Positions 60,427 to 64,000 of a DNA stretch of 64,000 bases are shown one piece after another. The number at the start of each line of letters is the position of its first letter. The stretch's first letter is position 1. A program made the translations under genes and the position numbers. The notes beneath the pieces were generated by a model. The model was given only the letters and a program-made list of their open reading frames with translations, did not search any database and was not told the origin of the DNA. The DNA lies in assembly GCA_965249835.1 (NCBI GenBank), contig CBDFMY010000003.1, positions 620,001 through 684,000 of the forward strand. Direction: 5' to 3'. Origin of the DNA: JAHRAW01 sp965249835. GTDB lineage: Bacteria; Pseudomonadota; Gammaproteobacteria; Arenicellales; Poriferihabitantaceae.

Positions 60427-61454
60427 AAGCAGATTGTATCCGGTTGAGCGGTAGACGCGATGGCTTTAAGTTTGGTTATTGTCCGGACAGTAACGCATTG
60501 CGCTTGCCTTTTCGTCGCCATGCTACGTTGCGCATCGTCACTCGGTCGCTGACAACGAAAATGCGGCGCACAATGTTTTTTATAATCAATGAAAAAAACT
60601 TTTGTTATTCTCGCCGCAGGCGGAAAAAATCGCCGGGAGCGATTTTTCGCGAGCGAAGCGAGCCCGAAGGGTGCGTATCAAGGATGATACGCGCAAATCC
60701 AGACGCTTTGATGCCGTGATATTCTATGCAGGAATTGTATGTGTTCACTATTTCGCTGACGGTTTTTCTCGGTTACTTTTGACGTCTCAAAGAAAGTCAC
60801 ACTTTGCGATTCACATTGTCTCCCCACCCCGTCATTCTCGCCGGCAGGCGGGAATCCAGTCTGTTGTTCTCGCCAAAGGCGAGAACCCAGAACTAAAAAA
60901 CCATGAGAGTAACTAATACCGTCATAATCCAACCATATCTCCAGACCGTGATTCCTTTTGAGAAGACAAAAGCACACGAAAAAAACTTGGTACGCCGAAC
61001 TATTAGTATCATTACGCAAGCGTGACGCACCGGGCGGCTTGCGCCGCCGCTCTGGATTCCCGCCTGCCGACGAGAATGACGAATGAAAGGTGATGATGAA
61101 TTGAGAGGATAAAGGCGTGTTGAGAAGCCAAAGGCACATTGAGAAAAAATCGCCGGGAGCGCCATGAATCGACTGGGCGCGAGCAAGCGAGCCCGAAGGG
61201 CGCGTATCAGGGATGATACGCGCAAAAGACAAGCGCAAAATTACGCGCCGGCTTTGTTTATTCAACTATATGCCCGCTTGCGGCGAGGATGAGGAAAAAT
61301 TGTCAGCGAATAAATGAGCCTATACAACGCTTCGCGTGACGGTGCTGCATCGCGGTGCCGCACCGCGACGCAGCATAACAAACCATCACCAAAACATGGT
61401 GAGCACCAAATTACTTGGTATCATCAAAGGCATCGTATTTTCGTGGAGCCCGCC
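60427..61454. repeat. Intergenic region with dispersed repeat copy D and palindromes
   Basis: 1,028 bp without a gene. It contains a CGAGCGAAGCGAGCCCGAAGGG hairpin cluster with the palindrome at 60671-60694, the repeat core in minus orientation (~60816-60950), block 2 (60994-61146) that is the inverted copy of 18750-18902, and another palindrome at 61200-61223 with its own CGAGCAAGCGAGCCCGAAGGG. The last 230 bp lead to the aminotransferase; a GGTGCTGCATCGCGGTGCCGCACC hairpin lies near 61340-61365. Confidence 0.8.
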
Positions 61455-62798
61455 ATGCCCGACTCTGTCAACTCATCCGCCGAAGGCGATGTCAATCTCT
61501 CCGCCCGGCGCAAAGCCTGGGCCGAACATCACATCAACCGTGAAACCGCGCAACTGCTCGCCGATGACGCGCGCTATTTTCTGCATCAATCGCTATCCAC
61601 GCCCTGCTTAAATGCACTGCGGAGGAGCCGTGGCATTCACCTCGAAGATTGGCAGGGACGCCAGATCATGGACTTCCACGGCAACAGCGTGCATCAGGTG
61701 GGCTACGGCAACCCACGCGTGGTCGAAGCGATTAAGCGGCAACTTGATGCGTTGCCGTTTTGTCCGAGACGTTACACCAATCAGACTGCGGTAGATTTGG
61801 CACGACGGCTGGTCGAACTCGCACCGGATGGACTGAACAAGGTGCTGTTTTCGCCGGGTGGCACCGGCGCCATCGGCATGGCACTTAAACTCGCGCGTCA
61901 CGCCACTGGCCGTCACAAAACCATTTCCATGTGGGACAGTTTTCACGGTGCTTCGCTGGATGCCATTTCCATCGGCGGCGAGGCGTTGTTTCGCAAGGAC
62001 GCCGGACCGTTGCTGCCCGGAACCGAACACATACCGCCGCCGACTCGCGGCCGTTGCCACTTCAACTGCACCGACCAAACTCATACCGGTTGCTCCGATT
62101 ATCTCGATTATGTGCTGGCGATGCAGGGCGATGTCGCCGCGGTCATCGCCGAGCCCATGCGCTCGACCACGGTCGAGTTGCCGCCGCCGGGTTATTGGCA
62201 ACGCGTGCGCGAGATTTGCGACCACCACGGCGCGTTGTTAATTTTTGACGAGATTCCGCTCGCATTGGGACGCACCGGCACGATGTTCGTGTGCGAGCAC
62301 TTTGATGTGATGCCGGACATGCTGGTGGTCGGCAAAGGGCTGGGCGGCGGTGTGTTTCCGATGGCGGCGTTGCTGGCGACAAGCGAATTGGATGTCGTTG
62401 CCGACCGCGCGCTTGGGCATTACACCCACGAAAAAAGTTCGGTTGGATGCGCCGCCGCGCTGGCTACCCTCGACTGTTTGCGTGATGACGGCTTGCTCAA
62501 ATCAGCCACCGAACTCGGCGGCCATGCGCTGCGACGTCTTGGCGAAATGCAAAACCAGTATCCGCTCATTCACGAAGTGCGCGGGCTGGGGCTGCACATC
62601 GGCGTGGAACTGCGCCGCAACGACCGCCCGGCCGCCGACGAAGCCGACGCTGTGTTGTATCACTCCCTGTCTCGCGGACTCAGTTACAAAGTGGGCGGCG
62701 GCTGCGTGCTGACACTGTGCCCGCCGCTGACCATTACCCGCGATGAGTTGGATCTCGCACTTGATATTGTGGAAGCGGGAATTAAATCGGTTCATTAG
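61455..62798 (+). CDS. Class III PLP-dependent aminotransferase family protein
   Basis: 447 residues from ATG 61455 (MPDSVNSSAEGD). Fold type I features: MDFHGNSVHQVGYGNPRVVEAIKRQ near residue 75, SPGGTGAIGMALKLAR near 133, MWDSFHGASLDA near 158, IFDEIPLALGRTG near 263 and the PLP Lys in VVGKGLGGGVFPMAALL near 295. Family members transaminate omega-amino acids or act as PLP lyases on hydroxy- or phospho-aminoalkyl compounds; the DEIPLALGRTGTMF form is distinctive, and a phosphonate-type lyase role is possible but unproven. Convergent with a phosphoribosyltransferase-like gene. Confidence 0.85.
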   Translation: MPDSVNSSAEGDVNLSARRKAWAEHHINRETAQLLADDARYFLHQSLSTPCLNALRRSRGIHLEDWQGRQIMDFHGNSVHQVGYGNPRVVEAIKRQLDALPFCPRRYTNQTAVDLARRLVELAPDGLNKVLFSPGGTGAIGMALKLARHATGRHKTISMWDSFHGASLDAISIGGEALFRKDAGPLLPGTEHIPPPTRGRCHFNCTDQTHTGCSDYLDYVLAMQGDVAAVIAEPMRSTTVELPPPGYWQRVREICDHHGALLIFDEIPLALGRTGTMFVCEHFDVMPDMLVVGKGLGGGVFPMAALLATSELDVVADRALGHYTHEKSSVGCAAALATLDCLRDDGLLKSATELGGHALRRLGEMQNQYPLIHEVRGLGLHIGVELRRNDRPAADEADAVLYHSLSRGLSYKVGGGCVLTLCPPLTITRDELDLALDIVEAGIKSVH

Positions 62799-62815
62799 TC
62801 GCGGCACCACCGAAA

Positions 62816-63568
62816 TTAAACCGCCGGCAAGTCATATACTCTCGGCAAATAATAGTTAACTTCGGCTTCGGTGTAGCCGATTAATTCCACCAAGCGGCGG
62901 CGACATTCATCTTGTGACGCGCCGCGTACTTTCCACAAAGGCACTCGTTTCATCAGCGTCTCGACGCGCTCGCGTGGAGTGATAATCCAAGTATGTTGCG
63001 GCGTTTCGCCGAAATAAAAATCCGCACCGCTGACTTGCATGGCTTTGGGCTTCATATACATCGACAGATTCAACACTTTGCGCGCGCCACTGTCGCGAAT
63101 GTAGCGCGCGAGAAATTTCATGGTGCCGCCTTCGTCGCCGAGATCGTCGATCACCAGCACGGTGCGGCGGCTGACCGGAATCGATATGCCGTGTTTCACC
63201 AGCGGATTTTCATAACGCTCGCCGGGTCCCTTGTATAACGACAGACCGATGGTTCCGAATTCAATGCGCGGAATGTTCTCTCGTCTCCCTTCCACCAGAT
63301 GGTCATACAAAATGACGCCGGGCAGTAGTCCGCCCATGGTTACCATCAGTGCTCTGGTAATCTGATCCGAACTACCGACATGTTGCAGTTGGTAGGCGTG
63401 AACCTGTCGGGCGAGATCAAAATACGCCACCGCCACCACCGCATCGGGCACCAACAGAAAACTTAATTCATCATCCGGCACCACTACGCCTTCGGGTCGA
63501 CGCCAGAATTCCAGATCAATGGTGCGCGCAGCATCGGTTACGCGGTCGCTGCGGTGGTTTTGATTCAT
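62816..63568 (-). CDS. Phosphoribosyltransferase-domain protein
   Basis: 250 residues. PRPP-binding loop VLVIDDLGDEGGTM near residue 137, preceded by an N-terminal YFDLARQVHAYQLQHVGSSDQITRALMVTMGG with a hood-like region and IPRIEFGTIGLSLYKGPGERYENP. It resembles hypoxanthine/xanthine phosphoribosyltransferase-like proteins but the Asp-Glu in place of DTGxT is unusual. Encoded just after a class II aldolase gene on the same strand (33-bp gap). Confidence 0.75.
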   Translation of the reverse strand: MNQNHRSDRVTDAARTIDLEFWRRPEGVVVPDDELSFLLVPDAVVAVAYFDLARQVHAYQLQHVGSSDQITRALMVTMGGLLPGVILYDHLVEGRRENIPRIEFGTIGLSLYKGPGERYENPLVKHGISIPVSRRTVLVIDDLGDEGGTMKFLARYIRDSGARKVLNLSMYMKPKAMQVSGADFYFGETPQHTWIITPRERVETLMKRVPLWKVRGASQDECRRRLVELIGYTEAEVNYYLPRVYDLPAV

Positions 63569-63601
63569 GTTGGTTTCGGGACGTAGCCAGTCCCCGGCCC
63601 A

Positions 63602-64000
63602 TTATTCGCGATAGGAATGATCTTCGCGATCCAACTTGCGAAGCAGCGCTTGCCACGAACGCGTTACAAAATCTTCAAACTCGGCGGAGGACGGGTCGCC
63701 ATATGCCGCCACTTGCGCGAGTACATCGTCATCGGGCGTAATAGTTTTCGCGCCCGATGCCAGCACATCAACCTGCACTTTGCATGCGTTCTCCAACGTG
63801 TAGAGAAAATAAAACGCCTCGGCGATGTTGCGACCGGCCGACAACAAACCGTGGTTATGCATAATCATCAACCACTGGTCGCCGAGGTCATGACCGATGC
63901 GGCGACATTCGTCTTCATTGTCGGTGGCGATGGCGTATTCGTGATAACACACTAACTCGCGCACTTCGTTTGCCTGTTGCGTTAGCGGCAACAACCCGCA
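63602..64000 (-). CDS. Class II aldolase/adducin family protein (5' end beyond the right edge)
   Basis: The frame is open to the window edge and reads GLLPLTQ, VCYHEYAIATDNEDECRRIG, the zinc-histidine motif MIMHNHGLLSAGRNIAEAFYFLYTLENACKVQ, and a C-terminus FVTRSWQALLRKLDREDHSY. These are features of the C-terminal half of class II aldolase/adducin proteins (zinc-dependent sugar-phosphate aldolases or decarboxylases). At least 132 residues visible of an expected ~250. Likely in an operon with the PRTase-domain gene. Confidence 0.85.
   Translation of the reverse strand, partial: CGLLPLTQQANEVRELVCYHEYAIATDNEDECRRIGHDLGDQWLMIMHNHGLLSAGRNIAEAFYFLYTLENACKVQVDVLASGAKTITPDDDVLAQVAAYGDPSSAEFEDFVTRSWQALLRKLDREDHSYRE

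Overview
The window looks like the chromosome of a free-living or host-associated gammaproteobacterium of moderate to high GC. Evidence for this is a petABC-sspAB cluster (cytochrome bc1 followed by stringent starvation proteins), hslVU, an rpoH with its RpoH box, a divergent mrcA / aroK-aroB arrangement, an lptM-type lipoprotein beside lysA, and a cytochrome b with a PVWY quinol motif. The exact lineage cannot be named from sequence reading alone.

Layout. 1-2908: RND efflux pump and adaptor (minus, left-truncated). 3011-5557: thiamine pyrophosphokinase-like protein, aroE and a 5'-nucleotidase (plus). 5931-10909: a probable minus-strand operon aroK-aroB-orf-argH-lptM-lysA. 11121-13583: mrcA (plus). 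13664-22993: minus-strand housekeeping block (rpoH, plsC-like, ankyrin lipoprotein, hslU, hslV, a 26-residue membrane peptide, sspB, sspA, petC, petB, petA). 23297-32322: acyltransferase 3, then a 1,352-bp segment (small membrane protein plus Ldh_2-type dehydrogenase) present twice in direct orientation. The copies flank 4.3 kb of foreign DNA: an IS30 transposase remnant, a two-subunit FAD sugar/alcohol dehydrogenase, an ABC-transporter stub and an Mrr-type nuclease. An SDR gene follows. 33127-39537: phhB and an AddB/AddA-like helicase-nuclease pair.

39609-57636 is a defence island built on a type I restriction-modification locus. Between hsdM, hsdS and hsdR sit: a 159-residue protein with a truncated TIR-like gene cut by an IS66 remnant; a RecQ helicase fused to a phosphoribosyltransferase domain, with a DprA-like partner (a ShosTA-like pair); a stub of a BREX-type pglX; an ABC-ATPase with a C-terminal DUF4435/TOPRIM-like domain, translationally coupled to hsdS; and an unknown protein with a PIN-domain protein. 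A GmrSD-like DUF262/HNH protein and an orphan lipoprotein follow. The most striking structural feature is that the 3' end of hsdM, with its downstream DNA, recurs four more times as scars at cassette junctions (46.07, 46.42, 56.30 and 57.50 kb). Two of these are followed by 40-bp palindromic repeats. This suggests cassette exchange by recombination at the hsdM tail.

57638-64000 returns to ordinary chromosome: yhhQ, a glutathione-dependent formaldehyde dehydrogenase, an EamA transporter, a class III aminotransferase, a phosphoribosyltransferase-like protein and a right-truncated class II aldolase. Four large intergenic regions (5.6, 18.7, 32.4 and 60.6 kb) carry copies, in both orientations, of a dispersed non-coding repeat family.
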